A DNA stretch of 64,000 nt from Azoarcus sp. DN11 (GCF_003628555.1 NZ_CP021731.1:1054001-1118000), one strand, 5' to 3'; shown: positions 1-8,528, numbered from the stretch's first letter. The notes: generated by a model not told the origin, from the sequence alone. Made by a program: numbers and translations.

Positions 1-249
1 GCGCTGGAACTCGCGCGGCATGGCATCCGCGTCAATGCGCTGATGCCCGGCTACGTGGTCACGGACCTGAACCGCGATTTTCTCACCAGCGAGGCCGGCG
101 ACAAGCTTCGCCTGCGTATCCCGAGCCGGCGCTTCTGCGAGCTCGCCGACCTCGACGGACCGCTGTTGCTGCTCGCGTCGGACGCCGGCGCGGCGATGTC
201 GGGGGCCTGCGTCGCGGTCGATCGCGCACATCTGGTAAGCGGACTTTGA
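1..249 (+). CDS. Short-chain dehydrogenase/reductase, C-terminal fragment
   Basis: The reading frame is open from the first base of the window and stops at 249, leaving the last 82 residues. They carry the RVNALMPGYVVT segment, which matches the conserved RVN-x3-PG-x3-T stretch after the SDR active site, and they end with the usual SDR tail (VAVDRAHLVSGL). Such enzymes oxidise or reduce alcohol/carbonyl groups with NAD(P)H. The nucleotide-binding and catalytic parts lie outside the window. It precedes a LvaA-like phosphotransferase by 76 bases on the same strand. An SDR (LvaD) also belongs to the levulinate lva operon, so a role in hydroxyacyl-CoA catabolism is possible but inferred. Confidence 0.8.
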   Translation, partial: ALELARHGIRVNALMPGYVVTDLNRDFLTSEAGDKLRLRIPSRRFCELADLDGPLLLLASDAGAAMSGACVAVDRAHLVSGL

Positions 250-325
250 GCAGTATTGCCCGGCAACTGACTACCGTCCGGGCTGAACGGCGGTATGTGA
301 GTCCCGCCTGAATAAGGAAACGGAA

Positions 326-1342
326 ATGGATCAGACTTCACGCGCGGCAGTCGAGCGCTTCGTCCGCGCCGCGGCGGGGGCCTCTTCGGTCGCGATCACT
401 GAAGCGAAGCTGCTCTCGGGCGGCGCGGTGCAGGAAAACTGGCTCGTTGATCTGGAAATCGGAGGCGGTCCGCGCGCCGGGCGGCTGGAATGCGTGCTGC
501 GCTGCGACTCCCCGACCGCGGGGGTGGCGATCAGCCACGGGCGCTCGCACGAATTCGCGCTGCTGAAGACGGTTTTCGATGCCGGAGTGAGAGTCCCCGA
601 GCCCCTGTGGCTGTGCGAGGACAGGGAAGTGTTCGGGCGCCCCTTCTTCCTGATGCGGCGTATCGGCGGCACGGCGGCCGCGCACGTCCTGGTCAAGGAT
701 CGCCGCCTCGGCGGGGACCGGGTACGGCTGGCCGAACAGCTCGGCCGCGAGCTCGCGCGCATCCATTCGGTGCGTCCGCCGCAGCCGACGCTCGATTTTC
801 TGCCGCAATACGACGGCTCGCCCGCGCTGCACCGCGTTGCCCAGCATCGGGCCTTCCTCGATGCCCACCATACGGCTTACCCCGCGCTGGAATGGGGCCT
901 GCGCTGGCTCGAGCGCCACGCGCCGGCGCGCGGGCTCGTCACGCTGTGTCATGGCGACTACCGCACGGGCAACTACATGGTCGACGAACACGGTCTCACC
1001 GGCATCCTGGACTGGGAATTCGCCAGCTGGAGCGACCCGCACGAGGATCTTGGCTGGCTGTGCGCCAAATGCTGGCGCTTCGGCAATGCCGCGGAGGAAG
1101 CCGGGGGCGTCGGCGCCCGTGAAGACTTTTATCGCGGCTACGAAATCGAGTCCGGGCGACGCGTCGACCGCGACGCGGTGCGATACTGGGAAGTCATGGC
1201 GCATACCGGCTGGGCCGTGATCGCGGTCCAGCAGGCGGAGCGCCATTGCTCCGGCGAGGAGAACTCGCTGATGCTGGCGCTGACCGGCCACATCGTGCCC
1301 GAGCTGGAATGGGAAATCCTCAACATGACGGAGAACGACTGA
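326..1342 (+). CDS. APH-family phosphotransferase, LvaA/ACAD10-like
   Basis: 338 residues with the aminoglycoside-phosphotransferase/choline-kinase fold. The catalytic loop HGDYRTGNY begins at about residue 209. The metal-binding segment LDWEFASW follows near residue 230. The start ATG follows AAGGAAACGG, a reasonable ribosome site. The neighbouring DUF6285 gene overlaps its stop codon by one base, a pairing that resembles lvaA-lvaB. There, LvaA phosphorylates the 4-hydroxyl of 4-hydroxyacyl-CoA so that the hydroxyl can be moved to C3; mammalian ACAD10/11 contain a similar kinase domain. Phosphorylation of a hydroxyacyl-CoA is therefore the most likely job. A true aminoglycoside kinase is unlikely given the catabolic neighbours. 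Confidence 0.82.
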   Translation: MDQTSRAAVERFVRAAAGASSVAITEAKLLSGGAVQENWLVDLEIGGGPRAGRLECVLRCDSPTAGVAISHGRSHEFALLKTVFDAGVRVPEPLWLCEDREVFGRPFFLMRRIGGTAAAHVLVKDRRLGGDRVRLAEQLGRELARIHSVRPPQPTLDFLPQYDGSPALHRVAQHRAFLDAHHTAYPALEWGLRWLERHAPARGLVTLCHGDYRTGNYMVDEHGLTGILDWEFASWSDPHEDLGWLCAKCWRFGNAAEEAGGVGAREDFYRGYEIESGRRVDRDAVRYWEVMAHTGWAVIAVQQAERHCSGEENSLMLALTGHIVPELEWEILNMTEND

Positions 1343-1716
1343 TGCGCGAGCAACCGAAGGGCGACGCGCTGCTGGCCTGTGCGCGCCAGCTACTGCGGGA
1401 CGAAGTGCTGCCGGCGCTGCCCGCCGAGCGCAAGTACGCGCTGCTGATGGCGATGAATGCGATGTCGATCGCCGAGCGCCAGTTGCGCAACGGCGACGCG
1501 CCCGAAGCGCAGGAGCTGGCCGAGCTACGCGCGCTGCTCGACGATCCGAAGGCGGGGCCGGGCGAAGGCAACCGGCGGCTCGCGCGGCGGCTGCGCGCGG
1601 GCGCGGGCGACCCGGGCACGCCGCAGCGCGCCGCACTGTTCGCCCATCTGCGGGCGGCAGGCCGCAGGCGGCTGGCGGAAAGCAACCCCAAGGTGCTGCC
1701 GGTGGAGCCGCGATGA
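1342..1716 (+). CDS. DUF6285 protein, LvaB-like accessory subunit
   Basis: 124 residues, mostly helical, Ala/Arg/Leu-rich, with no catalytic motif I recognise. The start ATG at 1342 shares its first base with the stop codon of the phosphotransferase gene, so translation is probably coupled; an in-frame upstream Met would lie deep in that gene and is not used here. The size (about 13 kDa) and position fit DUF6285 proteins, which sit beside APH-family kinases, and resemble LvaB, a small protein required for LvaA activity in Pseudomonas putida. The proposed role as a partner of the kinase is inferred from that context. Confidence 0.72.
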   Translation: MREQPKGDALLACARQLLRDEVLPALPAERKYALLMAMNAMSIAERQLRNGDAPEAQELAELRALLDDPKAGPGEGNRRLARRLRAGAGDPGTPQRAALFAHLRAAGRRRLAESNPKVLPVEPR

Positions 1717-2390
1717 GCGCGCTGGTCCTGATGCGGCACGGCCAGGCGGCGTTCGGTGCGTCGCGCTACGACGTGCTGTCCGAGGTCGGTGTGGCACAGG
1801 CGCAGGCCACCGGCGCCTGGCTGCGTGATCGCGGCGACACGCCGACGGTCGTCTGGCACGGGCCGCGGCAACGCCATGCGGAGACCGCGGCGCAGGTGCT
1901 CGCCAAGGCGGGGGACTGGCCCGGCGCGCAGCTCGTGCCGGGCCTGGACGAATTTGCCGAAGGCGAGGAAGTGCTCGTTGCGGCCTCGACGCTGTATGGC
2001 CGCCCGTTGAGCGGGCCCGAGGCCCCCGCCCGCCGCGAGCAGTTGCGCTGCTACGAGGGGGCGTACGAGGCGTGGTCCCGGGGCGAGCTCGGTATCCCCG
2101 GGCGGGCCTCGTACCGCGACTTCCGTCTGGCCGTGCGCCAATGGATGCGCGACGTCGTCGCGGCGCCCGGCGCCCCCTCGGGGCAGCGGATCCTGGCGGT
2201 GACTTCAGGGGGCGTCATCGCCGCGGCCGTCTGCGACTTGCTCGGCGTTTCCGACGAGCAGTGGTGCGCGCTCGTCCGCGTGATCCACAACGCGTCGATC
2301 ACCGAGATCGTGTTTTCGCAAGGGCGTGCCAGCCTGCGCTCCTTCAACAGCGCCGCCCATCTTGCGCGCGAGCTGACGTCACCCATCTGA
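1713..2390 (+). CDS. Histidine-phosphatase-fold protein with altered second His
   Basis: 225 residues of the histidine phosphatase (phosphoglycerate-mutase-like) superfamily. The N-terminal catalytic RHG is at residues 8-10. The C-terminal motif, normally SHGG with the second active-site histidine, reads VTSGGV here, so that histidine is replaced. The protein may be a weak phosphatase or have another role. It overlaps the stop of the DUF6285 gene by four bases (ATGA) and so belongs to the same operon as the LvaA-like kinase. That suggests, by inference only, hydrolysis or sensing of a phosphorylated intermediate. Confidence 0.8.
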   Translation: MSALVLMRHGQAAFGASRYDVLSEVGVAQAQATGAWLRDRGDTPTVVWHGPRQRHAETAAQVLAKAGDWPGAQLVPGLDEFAEGEEVLVAASTLYGRPLSGPEAPARREQLRCYEGAYEAWSRGELGIPGRASYRDFRLAVRQWMRDVVAAPGAPSGQRILAVTSGGVIAAAVCDLLGVSDEQWCALVRVIHNASITEIVFSQGRASLRSFNSAAHLARELTSPI

Positions 2391-2422
2391 CGCAGCGCTC
2401 GACGGTTCCGGCTGCAGGGGCG

Positions 2423-2455
2423 AAAAAGGGGCAGGCCGTCAATGTGACCTGCCCC
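2423..2455 (-). terminator. Rho-independent terminator of the lyase-GntR operon
   Basis: Read on the minus strand, an 8-bp perfect stem (GGGGCAGG/CCTGCCCC) with a 12-base loop is followed by TTTTT. It lies 20 bases past the GntR stop codon and also between two convergent operons. Confidence 0.75.
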
Positions 2456-2474
2456 CGCGCGGCCGGATGGACAA

Positions 2475-3164
2475 TCAGATCGTGATTTCCTCGACTTCAA
2501 CTGCGGGGCCGTTTTCCTGGAGCCGCTGGATCATGAAGTCGGCCGCCTGCGAGATGTGCTGCCGTCCGAGTTCTTCCGCCTTCTGCGCATCGCCGGCCGC
2601 GATCGCCTCCAGCATCGCCTCGTGCTGGCCCCAGACGTTGCGCGGCTGCTCCTCGTTGACCAGGACGCCGCCCATGACACGTTGGGTGTTTGTCCAGTGC
2701 GCCTCCATCGCGGGCGCAATGAACGGGTTCTCGGACAACAGGTAGATGAAGTGATGGAAGGCCATGTCGGCCGAGATCATCGCGTTGTACGCGCCCGCCG
2801 CGACGGCCTTGCGTCCGGCGCGGATCAGCGCGGGACCCTTGGTCTTTGCCTGCTTGGCGTTGAGCTCCGCGGCCCGGCGGCACGCGAGGCCCTCGATGAC
2901 GGCACGCATGTCGTACATGTTGCGCACGTACTTGACGTCGAGCGGCGCCACGAGAAGGCCGCGCCCCGGGGCGTCGCGCAGCACGCCCTGGTTGCGGAGC
3001 AAGGCGAGTGCCTGCTGGACGGGCTGGCGCGACACGCCCAGTTCCTTGGCGATCTGCTCCTGGATGATCCGCGATCCGGGGCGCAGCTTGCCGCCCGAGA
3101 TTTCCTCGAGAATCGCCCTGTGGACCTGCTCGACGAGTTTGGGTTGGGTTTCAAGGATTTTCAT
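2475..3164 (-). CDS. GntR-family (FCD/FadR-type) transcriptional regulator
   Basis: 229 residues. An N-terminal winged helix spans about residues 10-75, with the GntR signature LRPGSRIIQEQIAKELGVSR. It is followed by an all-helical FCD ligand domain in which D/H residues (for example MAFHHFIY) would bind a metal and an acid effector. FCD regulators usually sense carboxylic acids. The gene lies 57 bases downstream of the ThDP enzyme gene on the same strand and is probably cotranscribed. The likely operators are the TCTGAATTCAGA palindromes at 5069-5115 and 7778-7826, because no other regulator of this kind is near. That link is inferred. Confidence 0.92.
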   Translation of the reverse strand: MKILETQPKLVEQVHRAILEEISGGKLRPGSRIIQEQIAKELGVSRQPVQQALALLRNQGVLRDAPGRGLLVAPLDVKYVRNMYDMRAVIEGLACRRAAELNAKQAKTKGPALIRAGRKAVAAGAYNAMISADMAFHHFIYLLSENPFIAPAMEAHWTNTQRVMGGVLVNEEQPRNVWGQHEAMLEAIAAGDAQKAEELGRQHISQAADFMIQRLQENGPAVEVEEITI

Positions 3165-3221
3165 GGAGCATTACTCTATCGCGTCAAAGGGAGATCCAGC
3201 TAGACCCCGGTGGCATCAGCC

Positions 3222-4955
3222 CTATTCCGGGCGGCTGCCGTCGCGCCAGCGGCGTTCGGCCTCGTCCCAGGCGGCGAGCGGCTGCAGGTCGGGGACCCAC
3301 GCGAGGCCGGACTTGGCGTCCGAGGACGCCGCCTCCGGTGTCACGAGAACGTCGAGCAGCGCTGGCCGGTTGGCCAGCGCCCGTTCGATGGCTGCAGGCA
3401 GATCTTCCGCCTTTTCGACCCGCTCTGCGTGCATTCCGAATGCACGCGCCATCGCAGCATGGTCCGAGAACTGCAGCCGGGTTCCGCACACCTTGCCGTG
3501 CGTTTCCTGCTGGTCGCGCACCTCGATGGCCCACGCCCCGTTGTTGGCTACGACAACCAGGACCGGCGCTTTGTGCCGCACGGCCGAGTCGAGCTCCATC
3601 GCGTTGAAGCCGAAGGCGCCGTCGCCGGTGGCGACCACGACGGTCTGGTCCGGGCGGGCGAGGCTCGCCGCGACGCCGAAGGGGGTGCCGACGCCGATGC
3701 AGCCGAGCGAACCGGGATCGAGGTAGGTCGTCGCGGGCAGGCCGACGCGCGCGAAGCTGAGGAAATCGCCACCGTCGGCGACGACGACGGCGTCGTCGGG
3801 CAACGCGTCGCGCAGCGCGGCGACGAGACGGTTCGGATGCATCAGGCCGTCGCTGCCCGGCGCCGCAGTGCGCATCGAATGCGCGAGCTTGTCGGCCCGC
3901 TCGCAGTGCTTCGCGCGCAGCGAGCGGATCCAGTCGAGATCGGTCGCGGGTGCGCGGTCCCCGGCGGCTTCCAGGATCGCTTCGAGCGCGAGCGCCGGGG
4001 TCGCCATCAGCTCCACCGCGCCGCGGCGGTTGTCGCGCAGCTCGGCCGCGCAATCGGCGATGCGCAGGAAGCGGGCGTCGCCGAACACTGCAGGAGAACC
4101 GTAGGCGAGCTGAAAGTCCAGGCGTCGGCCGACGGTGATCACGAGGTCGGCCTGCCCCATCACCGAGCCGCGCATCGCGGCGACCACCGACGGATGCTCT
4201 TCGGGCACGAGGCCGCGGCTTTCGCCCGTATCGAGATAGGCCGCGTTCAAGCGGCTCAGGAGCCGGCACAGGGTCGGGCCGGCGCCCTGCGCCCCTCGCC
4301 CGGAGATCACGAGCGGGCGCCTGGCGGACCATAGCAGCTCGACCGCGGCCTCTACCGCGGCGCGATCCGGGGACAAGGTCGGCGCGGCCTTCGGTGCGAA
4401 ATGTTCCGGCAGTTGCACCGCCTGCGGAATCTCGCCGCGCAGCGTGTCGACGGGGAAGTCGAGATACACCGGGCCCGGCTCGCCGCCTTGCCCCATCGCG
4501 CGCGACACCGCCTCGTCGAGCTCCTGCAGCACGAGTTCGGGTTGGCGCACCGTGCGCGCGTAGCGGGTGATCGAGCGCACGAGGTCGGTGTGCACGACGT
4601 CCTGCAGCGCGCCGCGGTTCTCCTGCGGGCGCGGCGGCAGTCCCGACAGCACCAGCACCGGCACACGGGCGACGTGCGCATTGGCGATGCCGGTCATCGC
4701 GTTGGTGACGCCGGGGCCGGCGGTGACCATCGCGACGCCGAAGCCGCCGTTGAGCTGGGCTTCGGCGTGGGCCATGTACACCGCCGCGCGTTCGTCGCGC
4801 ACGTCCACGATCCGGATGCCTTCGGCGTCGAGACGCATCCAGATCGGCATGATGTGCCCGCCGCACAGGCTGTAGACGCGCTTGACGCCGCGCGCCTTGA
4901 GAAAGCGTGCGATGACCGCCGCCGACGACTGTTCCGAAATTGCCATGCTGCTCAC
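3222..4955 (-). CDS. ThDP-dependent lyase/decarboxylase, acetolactate-synthase-like
   Basis: 577 residues with the three-domain layout of the POX/ALS/benzaldehyde-lyase group. The N-terminal Pyr domain has the conserved glutamate in VDVRDERAAVYMAHAEA (about residue 55), the middle domain is Rossmann-like, and the C-terminal PP domain has the ThDP/Mg motif GDGAFGF...NNGAW. A GTG start at 4955 is preferred because AGGAGGAGA lies 5-6 bases upstream; the ATG three codons later would be too far away. It diverges from an acyl-CoA ligase across a shared operator region. That context favours a carboligase/lyase on a 2-hydroxyacyl-CoA or 2-oxo acid over acetolactate synthesis, and no small ALS subunit is nearby. 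The exact reaction cannot be read from the sequence. Confidence 0.85.
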   Translation of the reverse strand: MSSMAISEQSSAAVIARFLKARGVKRVYSLCGGHIMPIWMRLDAEGIRIVDVRDERAAVYMAHAEAQLNGGFGVAMVTAGPGVTNAMTGIANAHVARVPVLVLSGLPPRPQENRGALQDVVHTDLVRSITRYARTVRQPELVLQELDEAVSRAMGQGGEPGPVYLDFPVDTLRGEIPQAVQLPEHFAPKAAPTLSPDRAAVEAAVELLWSARRPLVISGRGAQGAGPTLCRLLSRLNAAYLDTGESRGLVPEEHPSVVAAMRGSVMGQADLVITVGRRLDFQLAYGSPAVFGDARFLRIADCAAELRDNRRGAVELMATPALALEAILEAAGDRAPATDLDWIRSLRAKHCERADKLAHSMRTAAPGSDGLMHPNRLVAALRDALPDDAVVVADGGDFLSFARVGLPATTYLDPGSLGCIGVGTPFGVAASLARPDQTVVVATGDGAFGFNAMELDSAVRHKAPVLVVVANNGAWAIEVRDQQETHGKVCGTRLQFSDHAAMARAFGMHAERVEKAEDLPAAIERALANRPALLDVLVTPEAASSDAKSGLAWVPDLQPLAAWDEAERRWRDGSRPE

Positions 4956-5068
4956 GGTGTCTCCTCCTGTTGTTCGTGCCTGCGCCGCCCGGGGATTCGG
5001 GGGATCGGGTCCGGGGTGTCGCGAGGCAGTGTTGCAAATGGCCTCGTTTCGCTTAGAATCCTATCGCA

Positions 5069-5082
5069 TTCTGAATTCAGAA
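5069..5082. promoter_or_regulatory. Palindromic operator, probable GntR site 1
   Basis: TTCTGAATTCAGAA is a perfect 14-bp palindrome. It lies between the divergent ThDP-enzyme and acyl-CoA-ligase genes and recurs before the Rieske gene. It is the likely site of the linked GntR regulator. Confidence 0.7.
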
Positions 5083-5101
5083 GTCCATAAATTCTTCGGT
5101 G

Positions 5102-5115
5102 TTCAGAACTCAGAG
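5102..5115. promoter_or_regulatory. Degenerate copy of the operator, site 2
   Basis: TTCAGAACTCAGAG matches the site-1 palindrome at 11 of 14 positions. Its centre is 33 bp from site 1, about three helical turns. It sits 30 bases before the ligase start codon. Confidence 0.5.
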
Positions 5116-5145
5116 AGCCCGACGACACCCCAAGGAGACAACCCC

Positions 5146-6714
5146 ATGAGCCATCTGCTGACCATTTCCGATGCCGTTGCCACCCACGCCAGATTGACGC
5201 CGCAGAAACTCGGCACGCGCGACTCGCGGCGATCGCTGACCTACGCGCAATGGGACGAACGCGCGAACCGGCTCGGTTCGGGGATGCTCGGCCTGGGCCT
5301 GAAAAGGGGCGACCGCGTGGCGGTGCTCGCCTACAACTGCGTCGAGTGGATGGAGATTTACGTGGCGCTCGCGCGCGCCGGCCTCGTCGCGGTGCCGCTC
5401 AACTTCCGGCTCACTGCGCCGGAGATCGCCTACATCCTCGGCAATTGCGAAGCCGGTGCGCTCATCGCAGGCACGGAGTTCGTCGACACGGTGGATACGA
5501 TCGGCAGCGAACTCGGGGCGGTGCAGGGGCGCTGCGTCGTCCTCGGCGATCAGGCCGGTTCCGGCTGGGTCGCATACGAGGACCTCATCGCGGGAGCGAG
5601 CGCGGATGCCGGTTTCCCACGCGTCAATGCGGACGAGACCTGCGCGCTGCTGTATACCTCGGGCACCACGGGGCGCCCGAAAGGGGCGATCCGCGGCCAC
5701 GCCGGCAGCACGCTGATCGCGCTGGCGACGGCGCTGGAGATGGGCTTCACGCGCGACGACACGGCGCTGCTGGTGATGCCGATGTGCCACGCCAATTCCC
5801 TCTACTTCGGCACCACCTTCATCCACATGGGGGCAACCTGCATCATCGACGACCGGCGCAGCTTCGATCCGGAGGGGTTCATCGCGACGCTCGCGCAGGA
5901 CCGGGTCACCTTCACGTCGCTGGTGCCGACGCACTACATCATGATCCTGGCGCTGCCCGACGCGGTGAAGCAGCGCTACGACATGGGCAGCGTGGGGAAG
6001 CTGATGATCTCGTCGGCGCCCGCGCGCAAGGACACCAAGCTCGCGATCGTCGAATACTTCCGCAACGGCAGGCTGTACGAACTGTACGGCTCGACCGAGG
6101 CGGGCTGGGTCACGCTGCTGCGCCCGGACGAGCAGATCGTCAAGCTCGGCTCGGTCGGACGCGAGTGGGCCGGCAGCGGGGCGATCCGCCTGCTCGACGA
6201 GAACGGCCAGGAGGTGGCGGACGGCGAAGTGGGCGAACTCTTCTCGCGCACCTCCTACGTGTTCGACGGCTACTGGAAGAACCCCGAGAAGACCGCCGAA
6301 GCCTTCCGCGGCGAGTGGTGCTCGGTGGGCGACATGGCGCGCCGCGACGCCGACGGCTACATCTGGCTCGTCGATCGCAAGAGCAACATGATCATCAGCG
6401 GGGGCGAGAACATCTACCCGTCCGAAGTCGAAGGCGTGCTCGGCGGCCATCCCAAGATCAAGGACGTGGCGGTGATCGGTATCCCGCACGACAAGTGGGG
6501 CGAGACGGTGCAGGCCGTGATCGTGCTGCACGACGGCCAGAGCGCCGGCGCCGAGGAAATGCAGGCGTGGTGCCGGCAGCGTCTCGCGGCGTTCAAGTGT
6601 CCGCGTTCGGTGGTCTTCATCGCCGATTCGGAGATGCCGCGCACGGCGACCGGAAAGATCCTGCACCGCGTGCTGCGCCAGCGGCTTGCCCCTCCCGAGT
6701 CTGTCAACGCATGA
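5146..6714 (+). CDS. Acyl-CoA synthetase (AMP-forming ligase)
   Basis: 522 residues of the ANL superfamily. The P-loop-like motif YTSGTTGRPKGA is near residue 170, YGSTEAGW near 320, the hinge region SVGDMARRDADGYIWLVDR near 395, and the C-terminal catalytic lysine lies in PRTATGKILHRVLR. It activates a carboxylic acid as an acyl-AMP and then as a CoA thioester in the cytoplasm. The ATG at 5146 follows AAGGAGA, which decides the start; the frame is open further upstream but that part overlaps the operators. It is the first gene after the divergent promoter, with the AEC permease 13 bases downstream. Substrate class is uncertain: a hydroxy or short/medium-chain acid would fit the neighbours. 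Confidence 0.92.
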   Translation: MSHLLTISDAVATHARLTPQKLGTRDSRRSLTYAQWDERANRLGSGMLGLGLKRGDRVAVLAYNCVEWMEIYVALARAGLVAVPLNFRLTAPEIAYILGNCEAGALIAGTEFVDTVDTIGSELGAVQGRCVVLGDQAGSGWVAYEDLIAGASADAGFPRVNADETCALLYTSGTTGRPKGAIRGHAGSTLIALATALEMGFTRDDTALLVMPMCHANSLYFGTTFIHMGATCIIDDRRSFDPEGFIATLAQDRVTFTSLVPTHYIMILALPDAVKQRYDMGSVGKLMISSAPARKDTKLAIVEYFRNGRLYELYGSTEAGWVTLLRPDEQIVKLGSVGREWAGSGAIRLLDENGQEVADGEVGELFSRTSYVFDGYWKNPEKTAEAFRGEWCSVGDMARRDADGYIWLVDRKSNMIISGGENIYPSEVEGVLGGHPKIKDVAVIGIPHDKWGETVQAVIVLHDGQSAGAEEMQAWCRQRLAAFKCPRSVVFIADSEMPRTATGKILHRVLRQRLAPPESVNA

Positions 6715-6727
6715 GAGAGGCTTTCGC

Positions 6728-7708
6728 ATGCAACAGATCCTGCTGGTGACCTTTCCCTTTTTCGCGCTGGTGCTGTGCGGCTATCTCGCCGCGCGGTACC
6801 GGATGCTGCCGCTGGAAGCCATCCCGGGGCTGAACACCTTCGTGCTGTTCTTCGCGCTGCCGTGCATGCTTTTCCGCTTCAGTGCGGGGACGCCGATCGC
6901 CAGGCTCCTCGACCTCGGCGCCTTCGCGATCTACGTGCTGTGTGCGCTGGCGATGGTGGCGCTGACCGTGGTGACGACGCGCAAGGGGGCCATCGGCTGG
7001 AACGACGCCTCGTTCGGCGCGCTGGTGGCGGCCTTCCCCAACTCCGGTTTCATGGGCATGCCGCTGCTCGTGTCGCTGCTGGGCGCGCGCGCGGCCGGTC
7101 CCGTGATGGTGCCCCTCACGGTGGACATGGTGATCACCTCGTCGCTATGCATTGCGCTCTCGCGCCTGAGCACGGCGGAGGCGGGCGGCGCGCGGCAGGC
7201 GGCGATGAAGGCGCTCACGAGCGTGCTGGTGAATCCCCTGCCGTGGGCGATCATGCTCGGCGGCCTGTCTTCGGTCACCGGGTTCACGCCGTATCAGCCC
7301 CTGATGCGCGTCATCGAGATGCTTGCCGATGCCGGTTCGCCGACGGCCCTGTTCACGATCGGCGCAGTGCTCGCGCGCTCCCGCTTCGCGGCAACGGCGC
7401 AGCCGGCCGGGAGCGGCCGGGCCGGCGACGTGCCGCAAGTGGTGTTCTTCAAGCTGATCGTCCATCCCGCCCTGGTGCTCGGTGTCGGGACGCTCGCCAT
7501 CGCGGTCGGATTGCCGCTCGATCCATTCGCGCTGACCGTGCTCGTGCTGGTGGCCGCCTTGCCGAGCGCGAGCAACGTCCCGATGCTCACCGAGCGTTTC
7601 GGCGCCGATACCGAGCGTGTGGCCCGTGTCGTCCTCGTCACCACGGCCTGCGCCTTCCTCACCTTCTCGGCCGCGGTTGCAATGCTGGCGGGGCAAAGCG
7701 GTGCATAG
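6728..7708 (+). CDS. AEC-family transporter (auxin efflux carrier type permease)
   Basis: 326 residues with about ten hydrophobic segments spread over the whole length, and the AEC-type motifs LNTFVLFFALPCMLF near the N-terminus and PNSGFMGMPL in the middle. Bacterial members carry small organic acids across the inner membrane. The start ATG at 6728 lies 13 bases after the ligase stop, with GAGAGG upstream, so the two genes are cotranscribed. It probably imports or exports the acid that the ligase activates. A longer reading starting inside the ligase gene was rejected because it lacks a ribosome site. Confidence 0.88.
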   Translation: MQQILLVTFPFFALVLCGYLAARYRMLPLEAIPGLNTFVLFFALPCMLFRFSAGTPIARLLDLGAFAIYVLCALAMVALTVVTTRKGAIGWNDASFGALVAAFPNSGFMGMPLLVSLLGARAAGPVMVPLTVDMVITSSLCIALSRLSTAEAGGARQAAMKALTSVLVNPLPWAIMLGGLSSVTGFTPYQPLMRVIEMLADAGSPTALFTIGAVLARSRFAATAQPAGSGRAGDVPQVVFFKLIVHPALVLGVGTLAIAVGLPLDPFALTVLVLVAALPSASNVPMLTERFGADTERVARVVLVTTACAFLTFSAAVAMLAGQSGA

Positions 7709-7777
7709 CGCCGCTGCCCGCCCTGGCGGGTTGCGCGTGCCGCTCGGCACCGAATAACTGCGGCCTGCATATGGGAA

Positions 7778-7791
7778 TTCTGAATTCAAAA
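7778..7791. promoter_or_regulatory. Palindromic operator, probable GntR site 3
   Basis: TTCTGAATTCAAAA matches the 5069-5082 palindrome at 13 of 14 positions. It lies in the 193-base gap between the AEC permease and Rieske genes. Confidence 0.6.
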
Positions 7792-7812
7792 AATCTGCGA
7801 AAATCTATTGCA

Positions 7813-7826
7813 CTCTGAATTCAGAG
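7813..7826. promoter_or_regulatory. Palindromic operator, probable GntR site 4
   Basis: CTCTGAATTCAGAG is a perfect 14-bp palindrome that shares the 12-bp core TCTGAATTCAGA with site 1. Its centre is 35 bp from site 3, a spacing close to that of the paired sites at 5069-5115. Confidence 0.7.
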
Positions 7827-7901
7827 TTTGTACAGTGTGGAACATACGTAGGGACCACAAGAATTCCCGCCGCCAAGTGCCGGGCAGGGAATCGAAACAG
7901 G

Positions 7902-8528
7902 ATGGAGACGATTCAAATGGAACAGAGAGAAACGTGCGCCCGCACCGCGCAAGCGCCCATCGACGCGAGCCGGCGCAAGATCTTCAGGATCGCGGCGCTC
8001 GGCCTGGCGGCCGGAGTCGGGTTGCACGGGCGTTCCGCCCTCGCCATCGAAGCGGTGCCCGAAGCGCTCAGGCCCGTGGTCGGCGACCGCCTCGTCGAGG
8101 AGGATGCGGAGGGCGAACCCGTCCCGCTCAAGCTTGCCGACCTGCGCGTTGGCAAGCCGCTCCTGGCTTTCCCCTTCGATACCGCCTCGAAGAAAATCCG
8201 CTCCGAGACGCGCATGAACAAGGTCGTGCTGCTGCGCCTTCCCGAAGCCGAACTCGATGCCGAGACCAAGGCCGTGTCCGCGGGCGGCGTGCTCGCGTTC
8301 TCCGGGGTCTGCACACACATGGGGTGCGACATCAAGACCTGGATGGTGAGTGAAAAGGTCTTCGCGTGCTTCTGCCACGGCTCCAAGTTCCGTCCGCTCG
8401 ATCACGGATCGGTGGCCGGAGGCCCGGCGCCGCGTCCGCTCCCCGTGCTCCCCATCAAGCTCGAAGGCGACCAGCTGGTCATCGCCGGCCCGTTCACCGC
8501 GCCCCCCGGATTCACGCCGCAGGCGTGA
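7902..8528 (+). CDS. Rieske [2Fe-2S] protein with Tat-like signal
   Basis: 208 residues. Near the N-terminus, SRRKIF followed by a hydrophobic run (AALGLAAGVGL) resembles a twin-arginine signal, so the protein is probably exported folded with its cluster and may stay membrane-anchored. The Rieske ligands are CTHMGC and CFCHGS, about 20 residues apart. The last part (GGPAPRPLPVLPIKLEGD) is typical of Rieske domains of bc1-like or oxidase-linked proteins. No cytochrome b gene follows; the next gene is a PQQ dehydrogenase, so the protein may take electrons from it, by inference. An alternative start at ATG 7917 has GGAG 9 bases upstream and is equally possible. Confidence 0.88.
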   Translation: METIQMEQRETCARTAQAPIDASRRKIFRIAALGLAAGVGLHGRSALAIEAVPEALRPVVGDRLVEEDAEGEPVPLKLADLRVGKPLLAFPFDTASKKIRSETRMNKVVLLRLPEAELDAETKAVSAGGVLAFSGVCTHMGCDIKTWMVSEKVFACFCHGSKFRPLDHGSVAGGPAPRPLPVLPIKLEGDQLVIAGPFTAPPGFTPQA

